Of a stretch of 64,000 nt of DNA, positions 9,642 through 23,330 are shown one piece after another. Where the stretch lies: assembly GCF_000317435.1 (NCBI RefSeq), contig NC_019751.1, positions 1,860,001 to 1,924,000 of the forward strand, in the 5' to 3' direction. Within the stretch, counting starts at the first letter, position 1. Every line of letters starts with the position of its first letter. The notes beneath the pieces are model-generated. The model saw nothing but the letters and a program-made list of their open reading frames with translations, ran no database searches and was not told where the DNA came from. The translations under genes and the position numbers were made by a program. This stretch comes from Calothrix sp. PCC 6303. GTDB lineage: Bacteria > Cyanobacteriota > Cyanobacteriia > Cyanobacteriales > Nostocaceae.

Positions 9642-9689
9642 ATTCAATCTCTTCTGCTGCGTCTTCTGACTGAATGCTTTATAATTACC

Positions 9690-10079
9690 TTATAGCGAGT
9701 CTTCTCCCATCACGGCGACTATAGCATCTCTGAAGCGTTGTGGATTTTTCAAGAAGTCTTTAACATCCTGAATAATACATTCTATATCTGCTGCATCATC
9801 CGAATTTACATCAGCAATACTTAAGCTTGTATCGACTAATTCTTCCGGATAATTGGCATACAATCGAAAAAATGCTTCTGCAAGAAAGGCAGAAGTGATA
9901 TCTTCCCCATTTTTAAATGATAAACGAACCCTTTTTCCAGCGTTAAATACTGCTGCAATGTGTTCATAAACACGTTTGCCATCCTCGCACACAACACAGA
10001 ATTTATCTCCAAGAACATCGGTAATACAGACAGTTACTGTATTTTCGCTTTGAGCGGTAGGGAAAATGAAGCGATTCAT
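9690..10079 (-). CDS. STAS-like domain (DUF4325) protein
   Basis: Using the ATG at 10077-10079 gives 129 residues; the longer frame would need TTG. The family signature is the NGEDITSAFLAEAFFRLY stretch at about residues 55-72, preceded by beta-strand-rich sequence (TVTVCITDVLGDKFCVVCEDGKRV). DUF4325 domains are thought to act as regulatory or antisigma-like modules and are found beside ATPase and nuclease genes. Here the partner is a PIN-domain gene directly downstream. The tail (DVKDFLKNPQRFRDAIV) is helical. Function is unknown; a regulatory or antidote role toward the PIN protein is possible. Confidence 0.7.
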   Translation of the reverse strand: MNRFIFPTAQSENTVTVCITDVLGDKFCVVCEDGKRVYEHIAAVFNAGKRVRLSFKNGEDITSAFLAEAFFRLYANYPEELVDTSLSIADVNSDDAADIECIIQDVKDFLKNPQRFRDAIVAVMGEDSL

Positions 10080-10703
10080 GATGAAAACGAAGATACTGTT
10101 TCCAGTTCCCAATTCTAACTTAAGATAGAGTGCATTTTAGATGCTTCCTATACGAGTTCAGATGTTTTTAAAGTGAGATTGAGTTCAATAGCGATCGCAA
10201 AACTGGAAAATTGCCGCAGAAGCCTTTATTGATAAAAGTTTCGGGACTTTTTAATCCCTTGATCTGTACGCTTTAAGTACAATTTACTCTAATACCAATT
10301 GAAAAAAAATACGATGGACAGTAGGGGCGAACAACTGTTCGCCCTCATTAGTACGGGTCTTAATCTAAATAACACAAAGGTTCTATGAAACAAAATTCAT
10401 TTGGGTGTGGCTCTTTTCATAGGACGCATATTCCATTTGTGTTACCAGACCATAGCCCAATTTAAGCTAAAACGCACTTAGTTTGTAATCGCAAAACCTT
10501 TATAGCAAGCATTTTAGACTTCAAAAGATGTCATTTAGATGCGTCTAAGCTTATATCTAGATTTTAGTTTTATGACCTAGAAAGCTAAAATTAAGCGATC
10601 ACTAAAAATCAAACACAAAAACCCATTTCAATGTGTAGCATAATACTAAAAAACAGAAATATTTCTAAGATTTCTGCTCAATCTTTAACACCAGGGCATA
10701 ACT
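10080..10703. other. Intergenic region with one dispersed palindrome
   Basis: About 620 bases. At 10324-10343 GGGGCGAACA and TGTTCGCCC form a short inverted repeat (GGGCGAACA-AC-TGTTCGCCC), a dispersed cyanobacterial palindrome. The rest is AT-rich without a convincing reading frame, RNA gene or IS end. Confidence 0.5.
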
Positions 10704-11594
10704 TTAATTTTTTAATAGTGGAAAGTTCAACTTTTCTCTCTGTTCAACATATAACTGCGCCACTTTTCGAGCCAAAGCCCTAATTCTGCCGATATATCTA
10801 GTCCTCTCAGTCACAGAAATTACACCTCGTGCATCCAATAAATTAAACATGTGCGAACACTTAATCACATAGTCTAAACTTGGTAAGACCAATTCCCGCT
10901 CAGTTAACTGTGTAGCTTCTTGCTCATACAAATTAAACAGCATCAGTAACATATCTGGATTTGATACTTCAAAATTATAAGTACATTGCTCAATTTCTCC
11001 TTGGAGATGAATATCACCATACTTAATTTCATCAGTCCAATCAATTTCTGTAATCGCCTCAACTTCTTGCAAATACATCGCCAGTCGCTCTAAACCGTAT
11101 GTAATCTCAATCGACACTGGGCGACAATCAATCCCTCCACACTGTTGGAAGTAGGTAAACTGGGTAATTTCCATCCCATCCAACCAAACTTCCCAACCAG
11201 TACCCCAAGCTCCTACCGTTGCATCTTCCCAGTTATCTTCTACAAATCGAATATCATGATCATCGGGGTTAATTCCCAAAGCTCTCAGGGAATCCAAATA
11301 AATTTCTTGAATGTTATTGGGTGAAGGTTTAATTAAAACTTGATACTGATAATAGTGTTGAAAGCGATTGGGATTTTCCCCATAACGTCCATCTGTTGGA
11401 CGACGGCAAGGCTCTACATATGCCACAGACCAAGGTTCTGGTCCCAAAGCCCTTAGAAAAGTATGAGGGTTCTTTGTTCCTGCACCCTTCTCAAGATCGT
11501 AAGACTGACCAATCAAGCATCCAGTACCTAGTTTTTCACTAAGTCCCTTACTCCAAAAGTCATTCAATGTTGCTATGACCGACTGAAAATTCAT
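10704..11594 (-). CDS. glyQ: Glycine--tRNA ligase alpha subunit
   Basis: Alpha chain of the bacterial tetrameric glycyl-tRNA synthetase; it forms glycyl-adenylate and charges tRNA-Gly together with GlyS. The family begins [14 protein letters not shown], so I chose the ATG at 11592-11594 (about 296 residues) over an in-frame upstream start that would add eight residues. Motifs seen: [57 protein letters not shown], and [16 protein letters not shown]. GlyS is not adjacent, as is normal in cyanobacteria. The gene is divergent from the rRNA operon. Confidence 0.95.
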   Translation of the reverse strand: MNFQSVIATLNDFWSKGLSEKLGTGCLIGQSYDLEKGAGTKNPHTFLRALGPEPWSVAYVEPCRRPTDGRYGENPNRFQHYYQYQVLIKPSPNNIQEIYLDSLRALGINPDDHDIRFVEDNWEDATVGAWGTGWEVWLDGMEITQFTYFQQCGGIDCRPVSIEITYGLERLAMYLQEVEAITEIDWTDEIKYGDIHLQGEIEQCTYNFEVSNPDMLLMLFNLYEQEATQLTERELVLPSLDYVIKCSHMFNLLDARGVISVTERTRYIGRIRALARKVAQLYVEQREKLNFPLLKN

Positions 11595-11751
11595 GTGCGC
11601 TCTCCAAAACCTAGCCACAATTTACTATATTACTGTGGCTCACGGCGACAAACACCATTAGCTTTGCAGGGTTGAAGGTCGCATAACAAATCGCGGAAAG
11701 CCCAAGTAGCAACAAAAAAAAGGAGATAAAGAAAAAGAATAAGGAAAAGAG

Positions 11752-11780
11752 TTGACAGGGAAGGGAGGCTCCGCTAGTAT
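11752..11780 (+). promoter_or_regulatory. rRNA operon promoter
   Basis: A perfect -35 TTGACA at 11752-11757 is separated by 17 bases from TAGTAT at 11775-11780, a good sigma-70-type -10. An A/G-rich stretch with many A runs lies just upstream (about 11708-11750), resembling an UP-like element. It sits about 175 bases ahead of the 16S start. Other upstream promoters are possible. Confidence 0.7.
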
Positions 11781-11829
11781 GTATAAGTGCCGGAAAAGCG
11801 GAGCGCAAAGCGCAAGGCTCGAAGGGAAT

Positions 11830-11850
11830 CGAACCAGACCTTTGAAAGCA
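11830..11850 (+). repeat. 21-bp direct repeat, copy upstream of 16S
   Basis: The 21 bases starting CGAACCAGACC and ending TTGAAAGCA occur again, identically and in the same orientation, at 17297-17317 behind the 5S gene. The repeat lies in the transcribed leader of the operon. Its surroundings (GGGAATCGAACC) look like an inverted tRNA T-arm, but no complete tRNA can be folded. Confidence 0.8.
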
Positions 11851-11953
11851 TTTGGAAGCTAGTATATAGCACTTGGTCGGGTGAAGTAAAGATATAACCC
11901 AGACTGAGGGAAAAAATCAGTCAAAAGAGCTAAAAAGAACTACTTTAGTTAAC

Positions 11954-13442
<1,489 letters not shown>

Positions 13443-13596
13443 AGGGAGACCTACCCAACTTGAAGTGAATGAGGTTCAATAAATCTTCGGATGAATAGAG
13501 CCAGAGGATTCACATGAAGATGGTCATTCCTAGGTCGGTCAGCCGTCTAAGTGTAAGCTTTCAAACTATAATTAGGTTCGATGAAACTGGTGGAAT

Positions 13597-13670
<74 letters not shown>

Positions 13671-13766
13671 CCTAAAATCGACTTAAGAGATGAGTTAAAA
13701 TCAGTACAAGCTGTTGACTTAGAGTTAAGAGCTTTGATTGACGGAGATAGATCTTAAGAGTTGTGA

Positions 13767-13839
13767 GGGGGTTTAGCTCAGTTGGTAGAGCGCCTGCTTT
13801 GCAAGCAGGATGTCAGCGGTTCGAGTCCGCTAACCTCCA
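13767..13839 (+). tRNA. trnA: tRNA-Ala (TGC) in the 16S-23S spacer
   Basis: A 73-nt cloverleaf: GGGGGTTTAGCTCAGTTGG, anticodon loop TTTGCAA with TGC, T-arm GGTTCGAGTCC and acceptor AACCTCCA. The acceptor pairs with one G-U. CCA is not encoded. Confidence 0.97.
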
Positions 13840-14036
13840 CTGCAAATCATCTACATGACTTGTGATGAGTTGTGAGTTAAATTTCAGCACCTTAGTGAGC
13901 AATAAGCGAGCTAGAATGCTGAGTAATGACTCAGTAAAGAACCATGAAAACTGCATAATAGAAGCGAAAAAGGTAGGTAGTACGAGAAGCTTGAGAGCGC
14001 GCAAGTGTGATTGAGTGAAATCGGAAACAGACAAAA

Positions 14037-16926
<2,890 letters not shown>

Positions 16927-16994
16927 AACTAATTATTCGCTTCTATATGCAGTCTTCATGGTTTTTCCAAAACAGGAACAAAACCATACAGATT

Positions 16995-17113
16995 TCCTGG
17001 TGCTGATGGCGTGGTGGAACCACACTGAATCCATCCCGAACTCAGAGGTGAAACGCTACTGCGGCAACGATAGTTGGAGGGTTGCCTCCCGCCAAAATAG
17101 CTCGGCGCCAGGT
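16995..17113 (+). rRNA. rrf: 5S ribosomal RNA
   Basis: About 119 bases. Helix I pairs CCTGGTG near the 5' end with CGCCAGG at the 3' end, and loop A-B sequences CCACACTGAATCCATCCCGAA and CTCAGAGGTGAAACG are typical 5S. It lies about 68 bases behind 23S and just ahead of a strong terminator. Confidence 0.95.
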
Positions 17114-17125
17114 CTATTCTTTTCC

Positions 17126-17168
17126 AAAGCCCCTTCCTATGCACATCATAGGAGGGGGCTTTGCTTTT
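17126..17168 (+). terminator. rRNA operon terminator
   Basis: AAAGCCCCTTCCTATG (17126-17141) pairs with CATAGGAGGGGGCTTT (17147-17162) through 16 bp with one G-T, with a 5-base loop, then GCTTTT. This is a classic strong intrinsic terminator right behind 5S. Confidence 0.92.
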
Positions 17169-17564
17169 ACATGCTTATTTAAACTCAGCAATCAGATAGA
17201 TGCTATTTGAGTTACGGAAGAGGCAAAATTGAATATCTATTGAATATCTTAAGAGATAGATCACTATCAGCTAGTAGGTGCGATCGCGTAAACTTACGAA
17301 CCAGACCTTTGAAAGCAAAGTAGTGCAGTAGTTTTCCTGGCTTAAATTATTTTTAGTGATCTTAGGTTGATATTCATGAAAATTGCCCAAACACAAAATT
17401 AAGTAATAATGTGTACTCATAACGACTATTTGCTTGTACAATCATATTATTAAGTTTTATATATCAGCATTAAGCATTGGATAAAGCTTATTGCTGAGAA
17501 ATATAGATTCCAGAGCGGCATCAGAAGCCCTAAACTGATCAACAGTAAAGAGAGGATTTGACAA
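17169..17564. other. Spacer between rrn and sodB with second 21-bp repeat copy
   Basis: This AT-rich spacer of about 395 bases contains one HIP1-like GCGATCGC near 17280 and, at 17297-17317, the second identical copy of the 21-bp sequence also found in the 16S leader (11830-11850). The sodB promoter should lie to the right of it; no clear -35/-10 pair was fixed. An SD-like AGAGAGG lies 9 bases ahead of the sodB ATG. Confidence 0.6.
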
Positions 17565-18167
17565 ATGGCATTTACACAACCCGCACTGCCCTTTCCTAGC
17601 AATGCACTCGAACACAAAGGGATGAAAGCCGAAACCTTTGAATATCACTACGGGAAGCATCACAAAGCTTATGTTGACAACTTGAACAAATTGGTTGAAG
17701 GTAGCGACTTAGCAAGCAAACCTTTGGAAGAAGTAATCCAAATTGCTTTTAAAGATTCCTCTAAAGCGGGAATTTTTAACAACGCGGCTCAAGTTTGGAA
17801 CCACAGCTTTTTCTGGAACTGCCTCAGTCCCAATGGCGGTGGAGCACCAACAGGTGAATTGGCTACTAGAATTGAAAAAGATTTTGGCAGCTTCGATAAA
17901 TTTAAAGAAGAGTTTTCAAACGCTGCTGCAACTCAATTTGGTAGTGGTTGGGCTTGGTTAGTAGATGATGGTGGTACTTTAAAGGTAATGAAGACACCTA
18001 ATGCAGAAAATCCCCTTGCCCATGGGAAAAAAGCATTATTAACTATCGATGTATGGGAACATGCTTATTACATCGACTTTAAGAATGCCCGTCCTGGTTT
18101 TATCAAGAACTTCTTAGACAACTTGGTAAACTGGGACTTTGTTGCCCATAACCTAGCTGCTGCTTAA
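17565..18167 (+). CDS. sodB: Superoxide dismutase, iron type
   Basis: A 200-residue Fe/Mn-SOD family enzyme that converts superoxide to oxygen and peroxide in the cytosol. There is no signal peptide, in contrast to the membrane-anchored MnSOD of heterocystous cyanobacteria. Metal ligands lie in FEYHYGKHHKAYV (His27), AAQVWNHSFFWNCL and DVWEHAYYIDF. The Gln in AAQVWNH, contributed from this segment, is characteristic of the iron type. The short length and lack of an N-terminal hydrophobic helix fit SodB. A hairpin terminator follows. Confidence 0.95.
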   Translation: MAFTQPALPFPSNALEHKGMKAETFEYHYGKHHKAYVDNLNKLVEGSDLASKPLEEVIQIAFKDSSKAGIFNNAAQVWNHSFFWNCLSPNGGGAPTGELATRIEKDFGSFDKFKEEFSNAAATQFGSGWAWLVDDGGTLKVMKTPNAENPLAHGKKALLTIDVWEHAYYIDFKNARPGFIKNFLDNLVNWDFVAHNLAAA

Positions 18168-18180
18168 TTTATATTTTCAG

Positions 18181-18217
18181 ATCCTCGAATTCTGGATCCA
18201 GAATTCGGGGATATTTT
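18181..18217 (+). terminator. Terminator after sodB
   Basis: ATCCTCGAATTCTGG pairs with CCAGAATTCGGGGAT across 18181-18212 in a 32-base near-perfect palindrome (one G-T), followed by ATTTTACA. It starts 14 bases behind the sodB stop codon. Confidence 0.8.
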
Positions 18218-18256
18218 ACATAAATTTGCTCCAAAAGCTCAAAATTGGAATTAATT

Positions 18257-18463
18257 ATGAATAGTAGAGATATAGCCAAATACATCGAAACTACTGATGG
18301 GATTTCAAAACCTTGGTTGTTAGTGCAATTACGGTTAAAAAAACTTCAGGAACGTCGTGACGAAATTACTGATAGTGAATATGTTAAGGAACTAGCTGAC
18401 ATTCACGGTGACTTAATGAAATTGGGTCAATGGTGGCATGGTCAAGAAGATAAGGTATTCTAA
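18257..18463 (+). CDS. Small conserved-type protein, unknown function
   Basis: A 68-residue protein from the ATG at 18257; a TTG four codons upstream is in frame but less likely. The sequence MNSRDIAKYIETTDGIS... is helical and charged, with a central LRLKKLQERRDEITDSEYV and a C-terminal DLMKLGQWWHGQEDKVF. I recognise no domain. It lies between sodB and purM on the same strand, with its own spacer of about 80 bases before purM. Codon use and composition fit a real small cyanobacterial gene. Confidence 0.65.
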   Translation: MNSRDIAKYIETTDGISKPWLLVQLRLKKLQERRDEITDSEYVKELADIHGDLMKLGQWWHGQEDKVF

Positions 18464-18545
18464 AAGATTGTAAGGTTAGTAGTGATGGTTTTTTAGACTC
18501 CTAACTTACTACTTCTAAAATTTAGTGGGAATGGTGCTTTGACGG

Positions 18546-19574
18546 ATGGATTATCGTGAAGCTGGGGTTGATGTTGAAGAAGGTCGGGCGTTTGTTAATC
18601 AAATTAAGAGTTTAGTTCACAGTACCTTTAGACCAGAGGTAATTGGCGGCTTAGGTGGCTTTGGTGGATGTTTTCAGCTACCATCGGGTTACAAAGAACC
18701 AGTTTTAGTTTCCGGTACCGATGGAGTGGGAACTAAATTAAAGATTGCCCATATTCTTAACCGTCATGACAGCGTTGGTATAGATTTGGTTGCAATGTGC
18801 GTGAACGATGTGCTGACATCAGGTGCAGAACCCTTATTTTTTCTGGATTATGTTGCCACAGGAAAGTTAGACAAAACTCAGCTAACAGAGGTAGTTGCGG
18901 GAATCGCATCTGGTTGTAAATTAGCTGGATGTGCTTTATTGGGTGGTGAAACTGCGGAAATGCCAGGATTTTACCAGTCTGGAGAATATGATTTGGCTGG
19001 GTTTTGCGTGGGAATTGTGGAAAAAAGTCAGATGTTAGATACTTCGCAAGTCCAATGTGGTGATATTGCGATCGCACTTTCGTCTTCAGGGGTTCACAGC
19101 AACGGTTATAGTTTAGTTCGCAAAATTATCAATGATAAAGGTTTTGATTGGCATGATACCCCAGAATTATTAGCTGGGAAAACCTTAGGAGAAACTTTCC
19201 TCACACCCACTGAGATTTACGTCAAACCAGTCCTTGCTGCACGTCAAGCAGGTTTAGAAATTCATGGCATGGCACATATCACAGGTGGTGGATTGCCAGA
19301 GAATTTACCACGTTGCCTAGGGGCAAATCAAGCTTTGGAACTTAATCTGCAAAATTGGGATACCCCTCCCTTGTTTACATGGTTAGCGCAAGCTGGAGAG
19401 GTCAACCATACCGCTATGTACAACACATTTAATATGGGAATCGGCTTTGTACTGATAGTTCCACTATCCCATGTACAGCAAACAACTGCATATTTTCAGT
19501 CCCAAAATATCAAAGCTGATGTCATCGGGGAAATTATTCCTGGTAATGGTGAATTGGTCGGATTACCAATTTAA
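18546..19574 (+). CDS. purM: Phosphoribosylformylglycinamidine cyclo-ligase (AIR synthetase)
   Basis: Fifth step of purine synthesis: ATP-dependent ring closure of FGAM to AIR in the cytosol. The 342 residues match PurM. Motifs: [17 protein letters not shown] at the N-terminus, [14 protein letters not shown] (residues about 57-70), the ATP-binding [11 protein letters not shown] near 140, [14 protein letters not shown] near 180, and [13 protein letters not shown] near 243. A single gene with no purine genes next to it, as usual in cyanobacteria. Confidence 0.96.
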   Translation: MDYREAGVDVEEGRAFVNQIKSLVHSTFRPEVIGGLGGFGGCFQLPSGYKEPVLVSGTDGVGTKLKIAHILNRHDSVGIDLVAMCVNDVLTSGAEPLFFLDYVATGKLDKTQLTEVVAGIASGCKLAGCALLGGETAEMPGFYQSGEYDLAGFCVGIVEKSQMLDTSQVQCGDIAIALSSSGVHSNGYSLVRKIINDKGFDWHDTPELLAGKTLGETFLTPTEIYVKPVLAARQAGLEIHGMAHITGGGLPENLPRCLGANQALELNLQNWDTPPLFTWLAQAGEVNHTAMYNTFNMGIGFVLIVPLSHVQQTTAYFQSQNIKADVIGEIIPGNGELVGLPI

Positions 19575-20033
19575 ATTCAAGTATAAATTTCGGTTTTTTT
19601 ATATTTTTTATACAGTTAAAGTGTAGCGAAATGATGATTTTTCGCCGCAACAATGTCTAAGGCTGGGTATATATAACGATTATTTGTTATGTGTGACATA
19701 TGGGCATTACGTAAATCTGCTATAGCCTCAGCTGCAAATCTTACTTTTTCAAATATCCGCAATCGAAAATACTCATGACTATATGGCTTTGAATTTGCTA
19801 ACGTAGTCTTAACATATTGAAAAATTTTGCTAAAGATGTGCAAAAACTAGTTACTGACACTAGTAATTTAAATTGCTAATTGTTAATTAGTAATTTTTAT
19901 ATCTATCATCTGCTGTCCAGTTACCAGTATTAGACATATGACTAGTACCGTGAGTGTAAAAACTAGTGAACTAATCTAAACTCTAGGATCTTAGTTTCAC
20001 TAAAAATAATTATCTTTTGAAACAGAGGGGGTT
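19575..20033. other. Intergenic region purM-PHP gene
   Basis: About 460 AT-rich bases. A leftward 75-codon open frame (19616-19843) has only a TTG start and no recognisable domain, so it is not called. Near 19875-19930 short AATTGCTAATTGTTAATTAG-like repeats occur. A good Shine-Dalgarno AGAGGGGG lies just ahead of the next gene. Confidence 0.5.
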
Positions 20034-20720
20034 ATGGTAGTAAACTTTGCTCGGACTTCACCTTCTAAAGAGCTTTTACAAGAAGTATTCCTGAGCGTTA
20101 ATGCACAGAGTTGTCCAAATTTCTTTAACTTCCACATGCATACTGTTTTCTCCGATGGGAGACTTCAACCCAGTGTATTGATGGAACAAGCGATCGCAAT
20201 CGGCTTAAAAGGTCTTGCTATTACCGATCATCATACCGTTGGTGGTTACCTAGCGGCTCAAAGCTGGTTGGAAGACTGGAAGTGGAACAACCCTAGCACA
20301 AATGCTCCTTGCTTGTGGAGTGGTGTGGAAATTAATGCTCATCTTTTAGGCATAGAGGTTCACATTTTGGGTTATGCTTTTGAGCCTACACATCCTAGCA
20401 TCAAAAAATATCTTCAGCGACGTATTGCCACAGGTGCAGAATATCAAGCTGAAAATGTGATTGCCACAATTCATGAAGCAGGTGGTGTAGCAGTACTAGC
20501 TCATCCAGCGCGCTATCGGAAGCCGTTATTTGATCTTATTCCAGCATCGGTAGAGCTTGGTATCGATGGTGTTGAAGCTTTTTATGCTTACAACAATCCC
20601 AACCCATGGAAACCTAGTGTAATTGAAACTGAACAAGTGCAAAAACTAGCTAATCGATATGGACTATATACCACTTGTGGCACTGATACTCATGGATTAA
20701 ATTTGTTGCAACGTTTGTAA
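20034..20720 (+). CDS. PHP-domain phosphoesterase-like protein
   Basis: A 228-residue PHP (polymerase and histidinol phosphatase) domain protein, a metal-dependent phosphoesterase of the TrpH/YciV type. The four motifs are visible: NFHMHTVFSDGRLQPS (HxH), LAITDHHTVGGY (DH), a central EVHILGYAFE and AVLAHPARYRK (H), and GTDTHG near the C-terminus (DxH). The substrate may be a nucleotide 3',5'-bisphosphate or short oligonucleotide as for YciV, but this is inference. SD AGAGGGGG precedes the ATG. No operon partners. Confidence 0.85.
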   Translation: MVVNFARTSPSKELLQEVFLSVNAQSCPNFFNFHMHTVFSDGRLQPSVLMEQAIAIGLKGLAITDHHTVGGYLAAQSWLEDWKWNNPSTNAPCLWSGVEINAHLLGIEVHILGYAFEPTHPSIKKYLQRRIATGAEYQAENVIATIHEAGGVAVLAHPARYRKPLFDLIPASVELGIDGVEAFYAYNNPNPWKPSVIETEQVQKLANRYGLYTTCGTDTHGLNLLQRL

Positions 20721-21182
20721 CTTCAGTTGTCGCAGAAAGATTTCAATCTCGACAAACCAATATAGCTCACAAAACATCTACTTACAGGGTGAATCAATAA
20801 TTTCTTCTCAATCTTGTAACTCCTGGTTTATAAACCAGGAGACTTCAAATACAGTCGGACGGGTTAAGAATCGTTATTTTAAAGGTATGGGAAGCATTTC
20901 CGACTCAAAGTAGGTTCTATATAAGATAAACTTCTCACAAAAGACTCGTGAGCTTTATACAAATATAAAGGTTTCATACTAACTAAGGCTTGCTGAAAAA
21001 GTCCTATTTAAGGCAGATCGAGAATCAATTAACAATGCTTTTAATCGGCAGGTAAGTAATCTTAAACGCTAACTGTTCCTGGGGTGGAGTAAACTGAGCA
21101 TTGACTCTTTCTTTGTTCCCTCAAAAGTCGTGATAAATCGGGTTTTTCGCGGGTTGATTTGTTTGCGATGGAAATCGGGTTT
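20721..21182. other. Intergenic region with a perfect 22-bp palindrome
   Basis: About 460 bases between two convergent genes. CTCCTGGTTT-AT-AAACCAGGAG at 20820-20841 is a perfect hairpin about 100 bases after the PHP gene and could terminate transcription. The remainder has no gene I can support. Confidence 0.55.
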
Positions 21183-23009
21183 TTACATAGCTAATAATTG
21201 GGGAATATAATCATAACCATCAACTCCAATTACGGCGATAATTTTAGGACGATTTTGTTCCAAATACTTTTGAAAATTTTCCTCACCAAGTTGTTCCTGT
21301 AATCTTCTTAATAACTTCGCTGGTTTTTCCCATTCCAAAGAGGCAATTTGATTGAGTAAATACATCCCTAAACAACCTGTATAAATAGCCCTTTCAAAGT
21401 TAGCCAAGTCATAATTTACCTCAGCTAAATTAGCTAAATTAAAACCTTGGAGAGATAAATCACCGGAAATTTGGGCTGTGTTAAATCCTGCTTCCAAATA
21501 TGTTGTTGCTTCCTGGGGTTTTTGGATAATTTGATGGGCAATACCCAAACTACTCAAACACAAAGCTTTACTTTGGATATCACCCAATTGTTCTGATAAC
21601 TTTAAACCCTGTTGCAAATAATTAATTGCCATTTCGTAGGTTTCCGGTTCAGTATCTGCTGATTCCTGCGCTACCATCACCTCGCTGTAGCCAAAATTAA
21701 CTAGGGCGTTTGCTTCTCCAGTTCTGTCACCTACTTGCCGACTGAGAATCAAGGCACGCTGACTAAAATTTACTGCTTCCGTATATTTTTTAACTTTGAC
21801 ACAAGTACGACTCAAATGATTTAAGTTGGCAATTTCACAGGCTCGATCCTCAGCCGTGCGGGCAATTTCCAGTGCTGAGGAGTGAAAATCGTAAGCGCGA
21901 TCGCATTGTCCCATGGCGCTTTGTGAATACCCTAAAAGTGTCAAAATTCTCGCTTTTTCTTGGGTTCCTTCGGCACGTTTGAGGGGTTCATCGAGGTAGT
22001 TTAGGGCATCTTTGAGGTAACTGCCAGAGAAGGAGGCGAATATCCCCCCATACAAGGGGAAATACGGACGTTGGGCAAAGGTGCGTAAAATTTGCAGCAT
22101 GATTTGGGAACCTGCATCATTATACATTTGCCCGATATTGCCAAAACCTTCTGCCAGTAAACTCCAAATCACCGCAAAGGTGAGAAAGGTAGAAATTGAT
22201 AACTTAGAACCAGCCTTCACATTGTATGCCTGTTGATCGTACCAACTCACCAAACCCCGTTGGAGATATTGTAAAATCATCGCCATTTCTACCCAATCAC
22301 TCAGGCTGAGATTCTTTTGCTGTTGAGCAAATTCAATTGTTGATTCTTCGGTGGCTAGACGGCGGAATAAGCCTTGGATTAAGGGATTATTGACTTTTTT
22401 CGCCCAACTTCCCCAAGGTCCACTATCGGCTGAGACACCACCAAATCCGATGGTGTCGGGACGTTCATACATCCAACTAACTAAGTGTTCTTGGAGTCCT
22501 TGCCAAGCTGTGACACCTCGCAGCGTACCTTGGGATATTTGCTGAAGATTTGAGCCAGTTTGGGCGTATTGTTGAAGGGATTTGGCTAGCTGTTGGGTTT
22601 GTTGGATATTGAGGGCATATTTTTGATTCGCATCGATGACTCGCAAAAACACAGTTAACTGTTCTGTTGCATCTGCCGTGGTGACATCCCTGATACCTGT
22701 AGCGACTATTTCAGAAGCTTTATTTTGTTCCTTTGCCCGTTGCCACTGAGTTTGAATCGTTTTGATGGCACGTAAGGTGCGAGTTGCCTTGGCTTTTTTG
22801 ATTTCGTCAGTTTCTGAGTTTAATTGTTGCTCTGTAGAGGTTATGCGATCGCTTAATCCTAACTCAAATACTTCTCCCGTACCCAAAGTAACATTCTTCA
22901 GCAACATCTGATAGACTTGCTCAACCGAGCTAATCTTACCTTTGAGGGTAGTTTCTACAATTTCATCAATTAAAGCAAGATACTTTTCACGCAATGGCAA
23001 ATCTGGCAC
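21183..23009 (-). CDS. TPR-repeat protein, unknown function
   Basis: A 608-residue cytosolic protein. The N-terminal third is helical (LPLREKYLALIDEIVETTLKG; then DEIKKAKATRTLRAIKTIQ), the middle contains an unclassified segment (HLVSWMYERPDTIGFGG), and the last 270 residues are tetratricopeptide repeats (for example KARILTLLGYSQSAMGQCDRA, AVNFSQRALILSRQVGDRT, AINYLQQGLKLSEQLGDIQ). TPRs mediate protein-protein contacts. Similar proteins are common in filamentous cyanobacteria, with no assigned role. It is divergent from the radical SAM gene and shares a roughly 320-base promoter region. Confidence 0.85.
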   Translation of the reverse strand: MPDLPLREKYLALIDEIVETTLKGKISSVEQVYQMLLKNVTLGTGEVFELGLSDRITSTEQQLNSETDEIKKAKATRTLRAIKTIQTQWQRAKEQNKASEIVATGIRDVTTADATEQLTVFLRVIDANQKYALNIQQTQQLAKSLQQYAQTGSNLQQISQGTLRGVTAWQGLQEHLVSWMYERPDTIGFGGVSADSGPWGSWAKKVNNPLIQGLFRRLATEESTIEFAQQQKNLSLSDWVEMAMILQYLQRGLVSWYDQQAYNVKAGSKLSISTFLTFAVIWSLLAEGFGNIGQMYNDAGSQIMLQILRTFAQRPYFPLYGGIFASFSGSYLKDALNYLDEPLKRAEGTQEKARILTLLGYSQSAMGQCDRAYDFHSSALEIARTAEDRACEIANLNHLSRTCVKVKKYTEAVNFSQRALILSRQVGDRTGEANALVNFGYSEVMVAQESADTEPETYEMAINYLQQGLKLSEQLGDIQSKALCLSSLGIAHQIIQKPQEATTYLEAGFNTAQISGDLSLQGFNLANLAEVNYDLANFERAIYTGCLGMYLLNQIASLEWEKPAKLLRRLQEQLGEENFQKYLEQNRPKIIAVIGVDGYDYIPQLLAM

Positions 23010-23330
23010 GACACATTCTCAACTAGAAATTCGTCATCAATATTCTAGCGTGAGTTAGATCCACTGAAACCTAACTGAGAGTGTAGAGGTTTCCGGCTGT
23101 AACAGAAAATCCCCCAAATAAAATTAGCCATTTTTGTCAGATTAATTTTAGACCTCTGACGAAAATTATATAAGGGGGCTGTATAGCCTTACTTTCGGGT
23201 AACGCATAATTAATTTATCGAAATGTCTATTGCTTTAAAATGCAAATATGCGGAAAATTAAACTACACTTTTGATATAAGTTGGTACGTAAGTAAATATA
23301 AAAATATAACTTCTTGAGGAGTGGAACCAG

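Noticed and set aside
11800-11850. Inverted tRNA-like sequence (GGTTCGATTCCC on the minus strand) in the 16S leader
   Set aside because: T-stem does not pair beyond two bases and no acceptor or anticodon arm can be built.
19616-19843. Leftward 75-codon frame
   Set aside because: Begins with TTG, no Shine-Dalgarno, no recognisable domain; could be a remnant but cannot be supported.
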